A stretch of DNA of 64,000 nucleotides from Methyloversatilis discipulorum (GTDB lineage Bacteria > Pseudomonadota > Gammaproteobacteria > Burkholderiales > Rhodocyclaceae). The stretch is taken from contig NZ_AZUP01000001.1 of NCBI RefSeq assembly GCF_000527135.1, positions 1,364,001 to 1,428,000 on the forward strand. The letters run 5' to 3'. This document shows positions 45,254 through 54,213 of the stretch, one piece after another (position 1 is the first letter of the stretch; every line of letters starts with the position of its first letter). The position numbers and the translations under genes are program-made. The notes beneath the pieces were generated by a model that ran no database searches, was not told the origin of the DNA, and saw only the letters and a list, made by a program, of their open reading frames with translations.

Positions 45254-46285
45254 GTGACCGAACGCTGCCCGACCCCGCTCGATGTCCGTTCCACGCTGCC
45301 CGACATCGCCTACGCCTACAGCCTGCCGCTCGGCAGCCTGCTCTTTCTGACGGTAGCCAGCCTGTTCGCGGGCCTATGGACCTTGTCGCTGTCGATGGAC
45401 AATCTGGCCCTCAAGGCGCTGTTCGGCGTCATGAGCGGCCAGGCCATCGGCATCATGTTCGTGATCGGTCACGACGCCGCGCACGGATCACTGACCAACC
45501 GGCCCTTCTTTGACCGGTTGTACGCGACGCTCGCCTTCATGCCTTCGCTGCATCCGGTGTGCACATGGAAGATCGAGCACAACAAGATGCACCACGGCTG
45601 GACCAATCTGAAGGGCATGGATCCGGTGTATCCGCCGATGTCGCCGGACGAGTTCGCCGCGCTGTCACCGTGGCAGAAGCGCGTGCATCGCTTCTACCGC
45701 AGCATCTGGGGCTTCGGCTGCTACTACCTGTTCGACATCTGGTGGAAGGTGCTCATCCTGCGGCGCTCGGAAAACGGCAAGGAAATTCCGCCAGCCGTCG
45801 CGCTGGCCGATTTCGTCGCCGTATTCGGCTTCCTCGCCTTCGAGGTGTTCATGGCCTACCTGTTCGCCGCCGACGCGGCCGGGTTCGCGTGGAACCTCGT
45901 GCTGTGCGTCGGGCTGCCCTTCCTGGTGTGGAACTACGTGATGACCTTCGTGACCATCCAGAACCACACCTACCCGACCATACGGTGGTACGACAACCGT
46001 GACGAGTGGAACTACTTCCGCGCCCAGGTCGAAGGGTCCATCCACACGGAAGTACCGGCCTGGCTGGATTTCTCGTTCGCCCGCGTGTTCCAGCACACCG
46101 CCCACCACGTCGACAAGAAGATTCCGCTCTACCGGCTGGTCAAGACGCAGGCTTCACTGGAACAGACCTTCAGCGGCAACGTGAAGAAGGTGAAGCTGAC
46201 GCTGAAGGAATTCCTGACCGTGCTCAACGACTGCCAGATGTACGACTACCGCCGCCACGTCTGGATGCCCTTCCCGCGCGGCTGA
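45254..46285 (+). CDS. Membrane fatty acid desaturase
   Basis: A 343-residue integral membrane di-iron desaturase. The three histidine boxes are HDAAH, HNKMHH and HTAHH in the usual order, with hydrophobic segments between (LPLGSLLFLTVASLFAGLW, FVAVFGFLAFEVFMAYLF). It would introduce a double bond, or carry out related oxidation, on a membrane lipid or acyl chain. The GTG at 45254 has CAGGAG 8 bp upstream and is 29 bp after the P450 stop, so the two are co-transcribed. It may desaturate the fatty acid later activated by the FAAL. Its stop directly abuts the convergent ClC gene. Confidence 0.92.
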   Translation: MTERCPTPLDVRSTLPDIAYAYSLPLGSLLFLTVASLFAGLWTLSLSMDNLALKALFGVMSGQAIGIMFVIGHDAAHGSLTNRPFFDRLYATLAFMPSLHPVCTWKIEHNKMHHGWTNLKGMDPVYPPMSPDEFAALSPWQKRVHRFYRSIWGFGCYYLFDIWWKVLILRRSENGKEIPPAVALADFVAVFGFLAFEVFMAYLFAADAAGFAWNLVLCVGLPFLVWNYVMTFVTIQNHTYPTIRWYDNRDEWNYFRAQVEGSIHTEVPAWLDFSFARVFQHTAHHVDKKIPLYRLVKTQASLEQTFSGNVKKVKLTLKEFLTVLNDCQMYDYRRHVWMPFPRG

Positions 46286-47644
46286 TCACGGAGGCGGCGC
46301 GGTATTGCGGGCAATGATGTGCCGCGCCACCGTGTGATAGAGCGGCTGGCTGAAGAAGCGCGACACGCCGGCCGACAGCAGCGACACCGCCATCAGGCCG
46401 ATGATGACCGAGTAGCCGTCGACCATTTCCATCACGATGATGAAGGAGGTGATCGGCGCCTGCGTGACGGCCGCGAGAAAGCCGGCCATGCACAGCACCA
46501 GCAGCAGGCCCTGAGCGTCCTGCTGACCGAGCAGCGGTGCCAGGTCGTGGCCGATGCCGGCACCGATGGCGAGGCTGGGCGCGAAGATGCCGCCCGGCAA
46601 GCCGCTCAGGTAGGCGATCAGCGTGGCGATGAACTTGACCGGCCCGTAGTACCACGCAAGCTCGGTATTGCCTTCGAGCAGTGCGCGGGTCTCGGCGTAG
46701 CCGCTGCCGAAGCTGAGGCCGCCACTGACGAAGCCGAGCGCCGCCACCAGCAGACCGCACCCCGCTGCGAACAGCACCGGGCGGCGGGCGCGCAGATCGG
46801 CCAGCGGCCCTCGCCACGAGGTCGAACCGATGATGAGCATGCGCGAGAACAGGCCGCCAGCTACGCCACACACCAGTGCGGTGACCGCAACGGCCAGCGC
46901 CATGTCGCGGTCGCTGCCGGCGATGACGATCTGTCCGAAATAGCTGGCCTTGCCGAGAAAGGTCTGCGACACGATGCCGGCGAGCACGATGGCGGTGATG
47001 ATGAGACCGCTCATGCGTGCTTCGACGCTGCGCGTCAGTTCCTCGATCGCGAAAGCGATGCCGGCCAGCGGCGTGTTGAAGGCGGCGGCAATGCCGGCCG
47101 CGCCGCCAGCCACCAGCATGTGGGTACGCGGAATGTGCAGTGCGCCCGGCAGCCAGCGATGCAGCACATTCATCAGCGAAGCACCGACCTGCACCGTCGG
47201 GCCCTCGCGGCCGAGCGAGAAGCCGCTGCCGACGGCCGCGACGCCGATGAACACCTTACCGACGATGATGCGCAGCGTCAGCAGCGGGCGCCAGCCCGAC
47301 GTTTCGGGCCTCGACATTTCGGCGATGGTTTGCGGAATGCCGCTGCCCTCTGCACCGGCGAACCAGCGGCGCGTGATCCATACGCACAGCGCTCCACCGA
47401 GCGGTGCCGCCACGAAGGGCCACCAAGGGTGGCTGGACGTGGTGTCACGAAACAGGTGCACCGCATGGTCCGAAAGCTGCGCAAAGCCGACCGCCAGCAG
47501 TCCGACGCCGACCGCGCCGCCCCACAGCACGAGGCGTCCGAGCCAGACTTTCAGATAGGCGTAATGACGCCGGCGCAGGATGGGATTCTTCAGGCGTAGC
47601 CAGGCAGCGGTCAGCCGGGCACGCAATGTTTTCTGATCGGCCAT
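46286..47644 (-). CDS. ClC family chloride channel / H+-Cl- antiporter
   Basis: A 452-residue polytopic membrane protein. The ion-selectivity sequences are all visible: GSGIPQ, GREGPTVQVGAS (with the gating glutamate) and GGIFAPSLAIGA. The length is typical of prokaryotic ClC proteins, which exchange chloride for protons; no C-terminal CBS domain is present. The start MADQKTLRARL at 47644 is chosen because the upstream in-frame residues are not membrane-like or conserved. It is convergent with the desaturase gene and unrelated to it. Confidence 0.92.
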   Translation of the reverse strand: MADQKTLRARLTAAWLRLKNPILRRRHYAYLKVWLGRLVLWGGAVGVGLLAVGFAQLSDHAVHLFRDTTSSHPWWPFVAAPLGGALCVWITRRWFAGAEGSGIPQTIAEMSRPETSGWRPLLTLRIIVGKVFIGVAAVGSGFSLGREGPTVQVGASLMNVLHRWLPGALHIPRTHMLVAGGAAGIAAAFNTPLAGIAFAIEELTRSVEARMSGLIITAIVLAGIVSQTFLGKASYFGQIVIAGSDRDMALAVAVTALVCGVAGGLFSRMLIIGSTSWRGPLADLRARRPVLFAAGCGLLVAALGFVSGGLSFGSGYAETRALLEGNTELAWYYGPVKFIATLIAYLSGLPGGIFAPSLAIGAGIGHDLAPLLGQQDAQGLLLVLCMAGFLAAVTQAPITSFIIVMEMVDGYSVIIGLMAVSLLSAGVSRFFSQPLYHTVARHIIARNTAPPP

Positions 47645-47831
47645 GTCGGACGTCGTTGTCGGAGGTGGGCAAGCTGCTTCGAGCGACACGTGCAAGATAC
47701 ATGCCGCGCGTTTGCCCGCCGATTCAGGGCGTTATACCCCTTTGCAGCGTCCAGGATGCACGGCGGACGCGACTGATGCACCATAGAGGCGCACGGCGTT
47801 ACTTCGCGCCCACCCGAACCAGGAGCCAGAC

Positions 47832-49421
47832 ATGACTTCACACACGGGCGGCATCGCCGTCGCCCCCCACCACCTCGCCGCAGAATCCGCGCGCGACATC
47901 ATGCGCGAGGGCGGCAACGCGATCGAGGCCATGATCGCCGCAGCGGCCACCATCGCCGTCGTCTATCCGCACATGAATGCGCTCGGCGGCGACGGTTTCT
48001 GGCTGATCGCCGAGCCGGGCGAAGCGCCGCGCGCGATCGACGCCTGCGGCGCATCCGCCGCGCTGGCCAGCCGCGCCTGGTACGCCGATCAGGACGTGCG
48101 GGAGCGCATTCCGAACCGCGGTCCGCTGGCCGCGCTGACCGTGGCCGGCACGGTGTCGGGCTGGCAGCTCGCACTGCAGGCGGCGGCGGAAGCCGGGGGC
48201 CGGTTGCCGCTGTCGCGCCTGCTGCGCGACGCCGAACACCACGCGCGGCACGGCGTCAGGGTGACCGAGAACCTGGCCCGCAGCCTGCGCGTGAAGGAAC
48301 CTGAAGTCGGCCCGCAGCCCGGTTTCGCGCTGAACTTCATGCCCGACGGCGAGTTGCCCGCAGCCGGCAGCACGCTCTACCAGTTGCGGCTTGCCGATAC
48401 GCTGGCTCAGCTCGCGCGCGAGGGTCTGTCCGATTTCTATACCGGCGAACTGGCCCGGCGCATGGCGTCGGCGCTGGAGCGTGCGGGGAGCCCGCTGCGC
48501 CTGTCGGATTTCGCGGCGCACCGCGCACAGTGGCGCACACCGCTGGTACTCGAGCACAGCCTGGGGCGCATCTACAACATGCCACCGCCGACCCAAGGCC
48601 TGCTGTCGCTGTTGATATTGGGGCAGCTGGACCGGCTGGATCTGAAGGGGCTGCACGGGCAATCGGTCGACTACATCCACAGCGTGGTCGAAGCCACCCG
48701 TCAGGCCTTCCGCATCCGCGACCGCTATCTGACCGACCCGGCGCGCATGCGTGTCGACGCGCAATCGCTGCTGTCACCGGAGTGCCTCGACACCCTGGCC
48801 GACGGCATCGATCCCGAGCGCGCCGGCGGCCGCGTGAACACGGCGCCCGGCGACACCGTCTGGCTCGGCGTGGTCGACGGCGAAGGTCGTGCGGTGAGCT
48901 TCATCCAGAGCATCTATCACGAGTTCGGCAGCGGCGTGGTGGCCGGCGATACCGGCGTGCTGTGGCAGAACCGGGGTGTCAGCTTTTCGCTGCAGGCGGG
49001 CGCGCTGAATGCGCTCGACCCGTGCCGCAAGCCCTTCCACACGCTGAACCCGCCGATGGCGCAACTGAAGGACGGACGCACCGTGGTGTACGGCAGCATG
49101 GGTGGCGACGGTCAGCCGCAGTTCCAGGCCACAGTGTTCACCCGCCATCTCGTGTTCGGCGACAGCGTGCAGGACGCCGTTTCGGCACCGCGCTGGCTGC
49201 TCGGCCGCACATGGGGATCGGCCAGCGAGACGCTCAAGCTGGAATCGCGCTTCGCCCCCGAGGTGTTCGAGCAGCTGACCGCTCGCGGCCATGTGATCGA
49301 GTCGCTCAGCGATTTCGACGACAGCGCCGGCCACGCGGGACTGATCGTGCGGTATCCGGATGGCCGCGTCGAAGGCGCAGCAGACCCACGGTCGGACGGA
49401 GCGGCGGTCGGCACCGATTGA
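47832..49421 (+). CDS. Gamma-glutamyltransferase family protein
   Basis: A 529-residue Ntn-hydrolase of the GGT family. The first half has HHLAAESARDIMREGGNAIEAMIAAAATIAVVYPHMNALGGDGF. The self-cleavage site threonine aligns in the GDTVWLGVVDGEGRAVS segment, and SGVVAGDTGVLWQNRG and STMGGDGQPQ-like glycine-rich sequences follow. There is no signal peptide, so it is probably cytosolic, unlike E. coli Ggt; similar leaderless members include acylases and oxamate amidohydrolase. The reaction could be gamma-glutamyl or other amide hydrolysis. The start has AGGAG 7 bp upstream. Confidence 0.87.
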   Translation: MTSHTGGIAVAPHHLAAESARDIMREGGNAIEAMIAAAATIAVVYPHMNALGGDGFWLIAEPGEAPRAIDACGASAALASRAWYADQDVRERIPNRGPLAALTVAGTVSGWQLALQAAAEAGGRLPLSRLLRDAEHHARHGVRVTENLARSLRVKEPEVGPQPGFALNFMPDGELPAAGSTLYQLRLADTLAQLAREGLSDFYTGELARRMASALERAGSPLRLSDFAAHRAQWRTPLVLEHSLGRIYNMPPPTQGLLSLLILGQLDRLDLKGLHGQSVDYIHSVVEATRQAFRIRDRYLTDPARMRVDAQSLLSPECLDTLADGIDPERAGGRVNTAPGDTVWLGVVDGEGRAVSFIQSIYHEFGSGVVAGDTGVLWQNRGVSFSLQAGALNALDPCRKPFHTLNPPMAQLKDGRTVVYGSMGGDGQPQFQATVFTRHLVFGDSVQDAVSAPRWLLGRTWGSASETLKLESRFAPEVFEQLTARGHVIESLSDFDDSAGHAGLIVRYPDGRVEGAADPRSDGAAVGTD

Positions 49422-49487
49422 GGCCGACGATGTAAGGGTAGCCGCCGGTCATCGGTCCACTGCAGGAACAACTGACCGGAGACAGCG

Positions 49488-50243
49488 ATGAAACCGACTG
49501 CCCTGCTGCTTGCGCTGGCTGCCTGCCTTGCCGCTGCCAGCGCCGATGCCGCAAGCTGCCGGGCGAGCCGCACCTGGGCGCCTGTGATCGAGCTCTATAC
49601 CTCGGAGGGCTGCAGCAGCTGCCCGCCGGCCGAGGCCTGGCTGGGCTCGCTGGACGATGCAGCCGCCGCCCACCGGGTGGTGCCGCTGGCCTTTCATGTC
49701 GATTACTGGAACTACATCGGCTGGACGGATCCTTTTGCCGACCCGGCGCATTCCGCGCACCAGCGACGCCTGGCGCAGGCGGAGGGTGGCAGCGTCGTCT
49801 ATACGCCTCAGGTCAGGCTGGCCGGCGACGATTTCCGCGGCTGGCGATCGGCCGGCCAGGTGAGTACACGGATCGCACTGCATACACCGCAGAAATCCGT
49901 GCCGGTCGAGCTTGCGCTCGACACCAGCGGGCATCGTGCCGAAGTCCGCGCGGTGGCGACCCTGCCGCCACACACGGTCGGGTACCTGGCGCTTTACGAG
50001 CGCCACCTCGTCTCGAACGTGAGCCGCGGAGAGAACGCCGGCCACCGCCTCCGCCACGACTTCGTCGTGCGCAAGCTCTCGGGCCCGTTCAGTGCGGACC
50101 GCGACGCCAGACTCGCGCTGAAGCACGAATTCATGCTCGACGCCGGCTGGAAGCGCGCGGATCTTGGCGTAGCGCTGATCGCGGCGGACGCCGGTTCCGG
50201 CGCCAGCCTGCTTGGAGCGACGATCGAAGGATGCGCCGGATGA
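49488..50243 (+). CDS. DUF1223 family thioredoxin-fold exported protein
   Basis: A 251-residue protein with a signal peptide (MKPTALLLALAACLAAASADA). The family core is VIELYTSEGCSSCPPAEAWL, with a CxxC pair, then FHVDYWNYIGWTDPFADP and VYTPQV. DUF1223 has a thioredoxin-like fold and is probably periplasmic; its redox partner is unknown. An N-terminal Cys at 12 lies inside the signal sequence but not in a proper lipobox. It lies 66 bp after the GGT-like gene on the same strand and may be its co-transcript. Confidence 0.88.
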   Translation: MKPTALLLALAACLAAASADAASCRASRTWAPVIELYTSEGCSSCPPAEAWLGSLDDAAAAHRVVPLAFHVDYWNYIGWTDPFADPAHSAHQRRLAQAEGGSVVYTPQVRLAGDDFRGWRSAGQVSTRIALHTPQKSVPVELALDTSGHRAEVRAVATLPPHTVGYLALYERHLVSNVSRGENAGHRLRHDFVVRKLSGPFSADRDARLALKHEFMLDAGWKRADLGVALIAADAGSGASLLGATIEGCAG

Positions 50244-50252
50244 AGCGGCCTG

Positions 50253-50272
50253 CTGCCGGCATCAGCCGGCAG
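50253..50272. terminator. Bidirectional hairpin between DUF1223 and BLUF genes
   Basis: CTGCCGGC-ATCA-GCCGGCAG has an 8-bp stem and a tetraloop between the convergent genes, overlapping the BLUF stop. No T-run is present; a two-way terminator is inferred from position. Confidence 0.5.
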
Positions 50273-50696
50273 CGCGCACGGTCTTCCAGCGCGCGACGCC
50301 CAGCAATTCATGCAGCAGCGCCTCGACCGATGCGGCGCTCATCGCGTAGGGGTCGAATTCGGGGCGCGGGCCGTACTTCAGGAACAGCGCGCGGTTGTCA
50401 GCCGTGTAGCCGACGTAACCCATGGCCCAGTCGGCGAAGTCGCGCGCCGTCACCTCGGTGAAGCCGAGAATGGCCGGATCGCGGTGGCGCGGGTCGCCAA
50501 CGATGCGGTGATAGACCTCGTTCACCTCCCGTCTTCCGCCCTCCAGGCACTGCAGGAACACGCCACCGGTGTAGCACAGCGCCCCGGTGACGCCGATGCG
50601 CGCGTTGTTCGCCTGCGAACGGGCGAGTATGTCGTCGATGTCGCCGGGAGCGAGGCCGTCGCGGACCTTGCTGGCGTAGATGAGGCGGACGAGCAT
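50262..50696 (-). CDS. BLUF-domain blue-light photoreceptor
   Basis: A 144-residue stand-alone BLUF protein that binds FAD and signals blue light. The key residues are visible: Tyr7 (LIYAS), the Asn pair at 30-31 (NNARIGVTGAL) and Gln49 (VFLQCLEGG). The semi-conserved Trp is in the DFADWAMGYVGY segment. There is no output domain beyond a short C-terminal helix, so it must act by binding a partner protein, such as a regulator or cyclic-di-GMP enzyme encoded elsewhere. Nothing adjacent is an obvious partner. Confidence 0.93.
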   Translation of the reverse strand: MLVRLIYASKVRDGLAPGDIDDILARSQANNARIGVTGALCYTGGVFLQCLEGGRREVNEVYHRIVGDPRHRDPAILGFTEVTARDFADWAMGYVGYTADNRALFLKYGPRPEFDPYAMSAASVEALLHELLGVARWKTVRAAG

Positions 50697-50811
50697 GGCG
50701 GTCTCCTGTGAAGTGTCCGCTTCGACCGCATCAGGGGTTCCGGTGTTTCAGGGCGATGCGCGACGTCGACCGGTAGAATGGCGACCTTTCCCGCCGTCCC
50801 GCCCGCCTCAC

Positions 50812-51714
50812 ATGTCCATCCAGTGGTTCCCCGGTCACATGACCGCCGCGCGCAAGCATGCGACCGACGCGATGAAATCGATCGACGTCGTGGTCGAGGT
50901 GCTCGACGCGCGCCTGCCGGAGGCGAGCAGCAATCCGATGATCCACGCCATCCGCACGCACCGGAACCGGCCCTGCCTGAAGCTGCTGAACAAGGCAGAC
51001 CTGGCCGATCCGGACGTAACCGCGGCCTGGCTGAAGTTCTTCAACAGTCAGCCGAACACCAAGGCGGTCGCCATTTCGGCGCGCAAGCCGGGCGACGCGG
51101 GACGCATCCAGTCGCTGGCGCAGTCGCTGGCGCCGCACCGCGACGACAACCTGAAACCCTTGCGCGTCATCATCATGGGCATTCCGAACGTCGGCAAATC
51201 GACGCTGATGAACGCGCTGGTGAAGAAGAAGGTGGCGGCGACCGGCGACGAGCCGGCGATCACCAAGAGCATCCAGCGCATTCATCTGAATCCGCGACTC
51301 ACGCTCTACGACACGCCCGGCCTGATGTGGCCGAAGATCGAGCACGAGAGCGACGGGCTGATGCTGGCCGCCAGCCACGCCATCGGCCGCAACGCCATCA
51401 TCGACGAAGAGGTCGCAACCTTTCTCGGCAACCTGCTGCAGGCCCGCTATCCGCAGATGCTGGCGGCGCGCTACGGCTGCACGGCCGACATGGACGGCGT
51501 GGCGGTGATCGAACACATCGCCGCCCGCCGCGGCTACCGCATCAAGGGTGGTGCACCGGATCTGGAAAAGGCTGCGTTCACGCTGCTGCAGGATTACCGC
51601 GACGGCCTGATCGGCCGCGTCAGCCTGGAAACGCCGGAAACGAGGGCGCAGATGCTGGCCGAGGAGAAAGCGGCGAAGGCCGCCGCGGCAGCAGAGAACA
51701 GCGGCGAAACCTGA
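50812..51714 (+). CDS. ylqF: Ribosome biogenesis GTPase YlqF/RbgA
   Basis: A 300-residue circularly permuted GTPase for late assembly of the 50S ribosomal subunit. It opens with the diagnostic SIQWFPGHMTAARK. The G motifs occur in permuted order: G4 LLNKADLA, then G1 GIPNVGKSTLMN, then G3 DTPGLMWP. A short Ala/Glu-rich C-terminal tail follows residue 280. The ATG at 50812 gives the exact family N-terminus. It is transcribed alone. Confidence 0.92.
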   Translation: MSIQWFPGHMTAARKHATDAMKSIDVVVEVLDARLPEASSNPMIHAIRTHRNRPCLKLLNKADLADPDVTAAWLKFFNSQPNTKAVAISARKPGDAGRIQSLAQSLAPHRDDNLKPLRVIIMGIPNVGKSTLMNALVKKKVAATGDEPAITKSIQRIHLNPRLTLYDTPGLMWPKIEHESDGLMLAASHAIGRNAIIDEEVATFLGNLLQARYPQMLAARYGCTADMDGVAVIEHIAARRGYRIKGGAPDLEKAAFTLLQDYRDGLIGRVSLETPETRAQMLAEEKAAKAAAAAENSGET

Positions 51715-51765
51715 CAGTCAGGTATGCGGGCGGACGCCAGCCCCCTAGCCGGAGCCGGGCCTCCC

Positions 51766-51850
51766 GTGGGAGCGAGCTTGCTCGCGATGGCGGCCTGAAC
51801 CGAAGCCGGCAGCCTGCAGAAGCCGCATCGCGACCAGAGGTCGCTCCCAC
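51766..51850. repeat. REP-like inverted doublet
   Basis: A REP-type sequence, GTGGGAGCGAGCTTGCTCGC followed by GATG (51766-51789), and an inverted relative ending GGTCGCTCCCAC (51826-51850) flank a 36-bp spacer between ylqF and the rhamnose operon end. The outer arms GTGGGAGCGA and TCGCTCCCAC are complementary and the left copy has its own internal hairpin (GCGAGC-TT-GCTCGC). Similar elements are typical of Pseudomonas-like REP/BIME repeats and are moved by RAYT transposases; no such gene is here. It may also terminate the convergent transcripts. Confidence 0.7.
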
Positions 51851-51866
51851 GAAAAGCACGCCCGAC

Positions 51867-52418
51867 TCAAAGCCCCTCGAACACCTCGCACTCACCCAGC
51901 GGCTTGCCCGCGAGATCCTTCGCCGACAGCAGCGGCTCGCCGTCCAGCGGCCACTGCACACCCACCGTCGGGTCGTTCCATGCGAGGCTGCGCTCGTACT
52001 CGGGGGCGTAATAGTCGGTCGTCTTGTACAGGAAGTCCGCCGACTCGCTCAGCACGTAGAAACCATGCGCAAAGCCGGCCGGCACCCAGAACTGGCGGTG
52101 GTTCTCGCCGCTCAATTCCACCCCGTACCACTTGCCGAAGGTGGGCGAGGACTTGCGCAGATCGACCGCGACGTCGAACACCCGCCCCTGCGACACGCGC
52201 ACCAGCTTGCCCTGCGGCTGCCTGACCTGGTAGTGCAGCCCACGCAGCACGCCGCGTCCGCTGCGCGAGTGGTTGTCCTGCACGAAATCCAGCTTCAACC
52301 CGGTCACCTCGGCGAAGGTGCGCGCGTTGAAGCTTTCCATGAAGAAGCCGCGGGCGTCGCCGAACACCTTCGGCTCGAGCACGAGCAGCCCTGCGATGCC
52401 TGTTTCGATCACCTTCAT
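51867..52418 (-). CDS. rfbC: dTDP-4-dehydrorhamnose 3,5-epimerase
   Basis: A 183-residue cupin-fold epimerase, third step of dTDP-L-rhamnose synthesis. It has the family sequences KVFGDARGFFMESFN, RGLHYQ (catalytic His) and FVLSESADFLYKTTDYYAPEYER-like C-terminal residues, and the normal length. It overlaps rfbA by one base (TGATG at 52416-52420). It is the last gene of the rfbBDAC operon; the product feeds O-antigen or exopolysaccharide synthesis elsewhere in the genome. Confidence 0.95.
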   Translation of the reverse strand: MKVIETGIAGLLVLEPKVFGDARGFFMESFNARTFAEVTGLKLDFVQDNHSRSGRGVLRGLHYQVRQPQGKLVRVSQGRVFDVAVDLRKSSPTFGKWYGVELSGENHRQFWVPAGFAHGFYVLSESADFLYKTTDYYAPEYERSLAWNDPTVGVQWPLDGEPLLSAKDLAGKPLGECEVFEGL

Positions 52419-53299
52419 CAGAACACCTGTTCGTCGATGATGCGCAGCAGGTACTGGCCGTAGCCGCTCTTGGCCAGCGGTGTGGCGATCTTCTTCAGTT
52501 GCTTCGAGTCGATCCAGCCCTGCCGCCAGGCGATCTCTTCCGGGCAGGAAATCTTCAGGCCCTGACGCTTTTCCAGTGTCTGGATGAACTGTGCGGCCTC
52601 GATCAGCGAGTCGTGCGTGCCGGTGTCCAGCCAGGCGTGGCCGCGGCCCATCACCTGTACTTCCAGTTCGCCACGCTCGAGATAGACGCGGTTGAGGTCG
52701 GTGATTTCCAGTTCTCCGCGCGGCGAGGGCTTCAGAGACTTGGCAATCGTGCTCGCCTGGCCGTCGTAGAAGTACAGCCCGGTCACCGCGTAGCGGCTGC
52801 GCGGCTTGGCCGGCTTCTCTTCGAGGCTGATCGCGCGTCCGTTTGCGTCGAACTCGACCACGCCGTAGCGTTCCGGGTCGGTCACGCCGTAGGCGAACAC
52901 GGTGGCCCCCGCTTCGCGTGCGCTGGCCGACTTCAGGTCATGCGCGAATTCGTGACCGTAGAACAGGTTGTCGCCGAGCACCAGCGCCGACGGCTCACCA
53001 CCGATGAAGTCCTCGCCGATGATGAAGGCCTGCGCCAGACCGTCCGGGCTGGGCTGCACCGCGTACTCGATCTTCATGCCCCAGGCCGAGCCGTCGCCCA
53101 GCAGCGACTGGAAGCGCGGCGTGTCCTGCGGCGTCGAGATCACCAACACTTCGCGTATGCCGGCCAGCATCAGCGTGCTCAGCGGGTAGTAGATCATCGG
53201 CTTGTCGTAGACCGGCATCAGCTGCTTCGATACCGCGATCGTCACCGGGTGCAGGCGCGTGCCGGATCCACCGGCCAGTACGATGCCCTTGCGTGTCAT
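52418..53299 (-). CDS. rfbA: Glucose-1-phosphate thymidylyltransferase
   Basis: A 293-residue nucleotidyltransferase that makes dTDP-glucose from glucose-1-phosphate and dTTP, first step of the pathway. The signature [16 protein letters not shown] is at the N-terminus, followed by [22 protein letters not shown] and [11 protein letters not shown]. The size is standard. It sits between rfbD (20 bp) and rfbC (1-bp overlap) in the operon. Confidence 0.96.
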   Translation of the reverse strand: MTRKGIVLAGGSGTRLHPVTIAVSKQLMPVYDKPMIYYPLSTLMLAGIREVLVISTPQDTPRFQSLLGDGSAWGMKIEYAVQPSPDGLAQAFIIGEDFIGGEPSALVLGDNLFYGHEFAHDLKSASAREAGATVFAYGVTDPERYGVVEFDANGRAISLEEKPAKPRSRYAVTGLYFYDGQASTIAKSLKPSPRGELEITDLNRVYLERGELEVQVMGRGHAWLDTGTHDSLIEAAQFIQTLEKRQGLKISCPEEIAWRQGWIDSKQLKKIATPLAKSGYGQYLLRIIDEQVF

Positions 53300-53319
53300 G
53301 TGGGTGCTCCTGATTCTGT

Positions 53320-54213
53320 TCAGAGGATTTCGGCCAGCATGCGGTCCACGCCCTGCTGCCAGGGCGGCAGCACGAGACCGAAGGCCTCGCGCAACCGACG
53401 GGTATCGAGCCGGGAATTGAGCGGACGCGTGGCCGGTGTCGGGTAATCGCTGGTCGGGATTGGCAGGATGGCGTCCGATGCAACCTTGATCGCGTGACCA
53501 GCTGCGCGCGCACGCTCGATCACATGGGTGGCGTAGCCATGCCAGGACGTTTCACCGGCGGCCACGCAGTGGTAGAGCCCGCTCAGTTCGGGCCGGGCGC
53601 GCAGCGTACGCGCGGCGTGTGCGCTGACGTCGGCCAGCAGTTCGGCACCGGTCGGCGCACCGATCTGGTCAGCGATCACGGTGAGCCGTTCGCGCTCCTT
53701 CGCCAGCTTCAGCATGGTCTTCGCGAAGTTGCCCCCACGCGCGGCATAGACCCAGCTGGTGCGCAGGATCAGATGCGTCGCGCCGGACGCGGCGATCAGT
53801 TGCTCGCCCTCCAGCTTGGTGCGGCCATAGACGCTGAGCGGCCCGGTCGCCGCCATCTCGTCGCGCGCCGCGTTCCCGCTGCCATCGAACACGTAGTCGG
53901 TCGAGTAATGGATCAGATGGGCGCCGAGTGCCTTCGCTTCCTGTGCGATGCGGCCGGGCGTGGTCGCGTTGATCAGGCGGGTGAGATCAACCTCGCTCTC
54001 GGCCTTGTCGACCGCGGTGTGTGCGGCGGCATTGACGATGAGGTCAGGCGCCACACGGCGCACCGTTGCCGCCACCGCCGCCGGCTGACTGAAGTCGCCG
54101 GACAGATCGCCGGCGCTGTCGAAATCAAGTGCAATCAGCTCACCCAGCGGAGCGAGCGCGCGCTGCAGTTCCCAGCCGACTTGCCCGCCCTTGCCGAACA
54201 GCAGGATTTTCAT
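53320..54213 (-). CDS. rfbD: dTDP-4-dehydrorhamnose reductase
   Basis: A 297-residue short-chain-dehydrogenase-type reductase, last step to dTDP-L-rhamnose. The cofactor motif is [26 protein letters not shown] and [10 protein letters not shown] follow, with the catalytic YGRTK pair. ATG 54213 overlaps the rfbB stop by 4 bp (ATGA) and gives the standard length; longer reading frames are not conserved. Confidence 0.95.
   Translation of the reverse strand: MKILLFGKGGQVGWELQRALAPLGELIALDFDSAGDLSGDFSQPAAVAATVRRVAPDLIVNAAAHTAVDKAESEVDLTRLINATTPGRIAQEAKALGAHLIHYSTDYVFDGSGNAARDEMAATGPLSVYGRTKLEGEQLIAASGATHLILRTSWVYAARGGNFAKTMLKLAKERERLTVIADQIGAPTGAELLADVSAHAARTLRARPELSGLYHCVAAGETSWHGYATHVIERARAAGHAIKVASDAILPIPTSDYPTPATRPLNSRLDTRRLREAFGLVLPPWQQGVDRMLAEIL

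Noticed and set aside
49488..50243. DUF1223 protein as a lipoprotein (Cys at 12)
   Set aside because: The Cys lies in the middle of the hydrophobic core of the signal peptide and not in a proper lipobox; cleavage after SADA is more likely.
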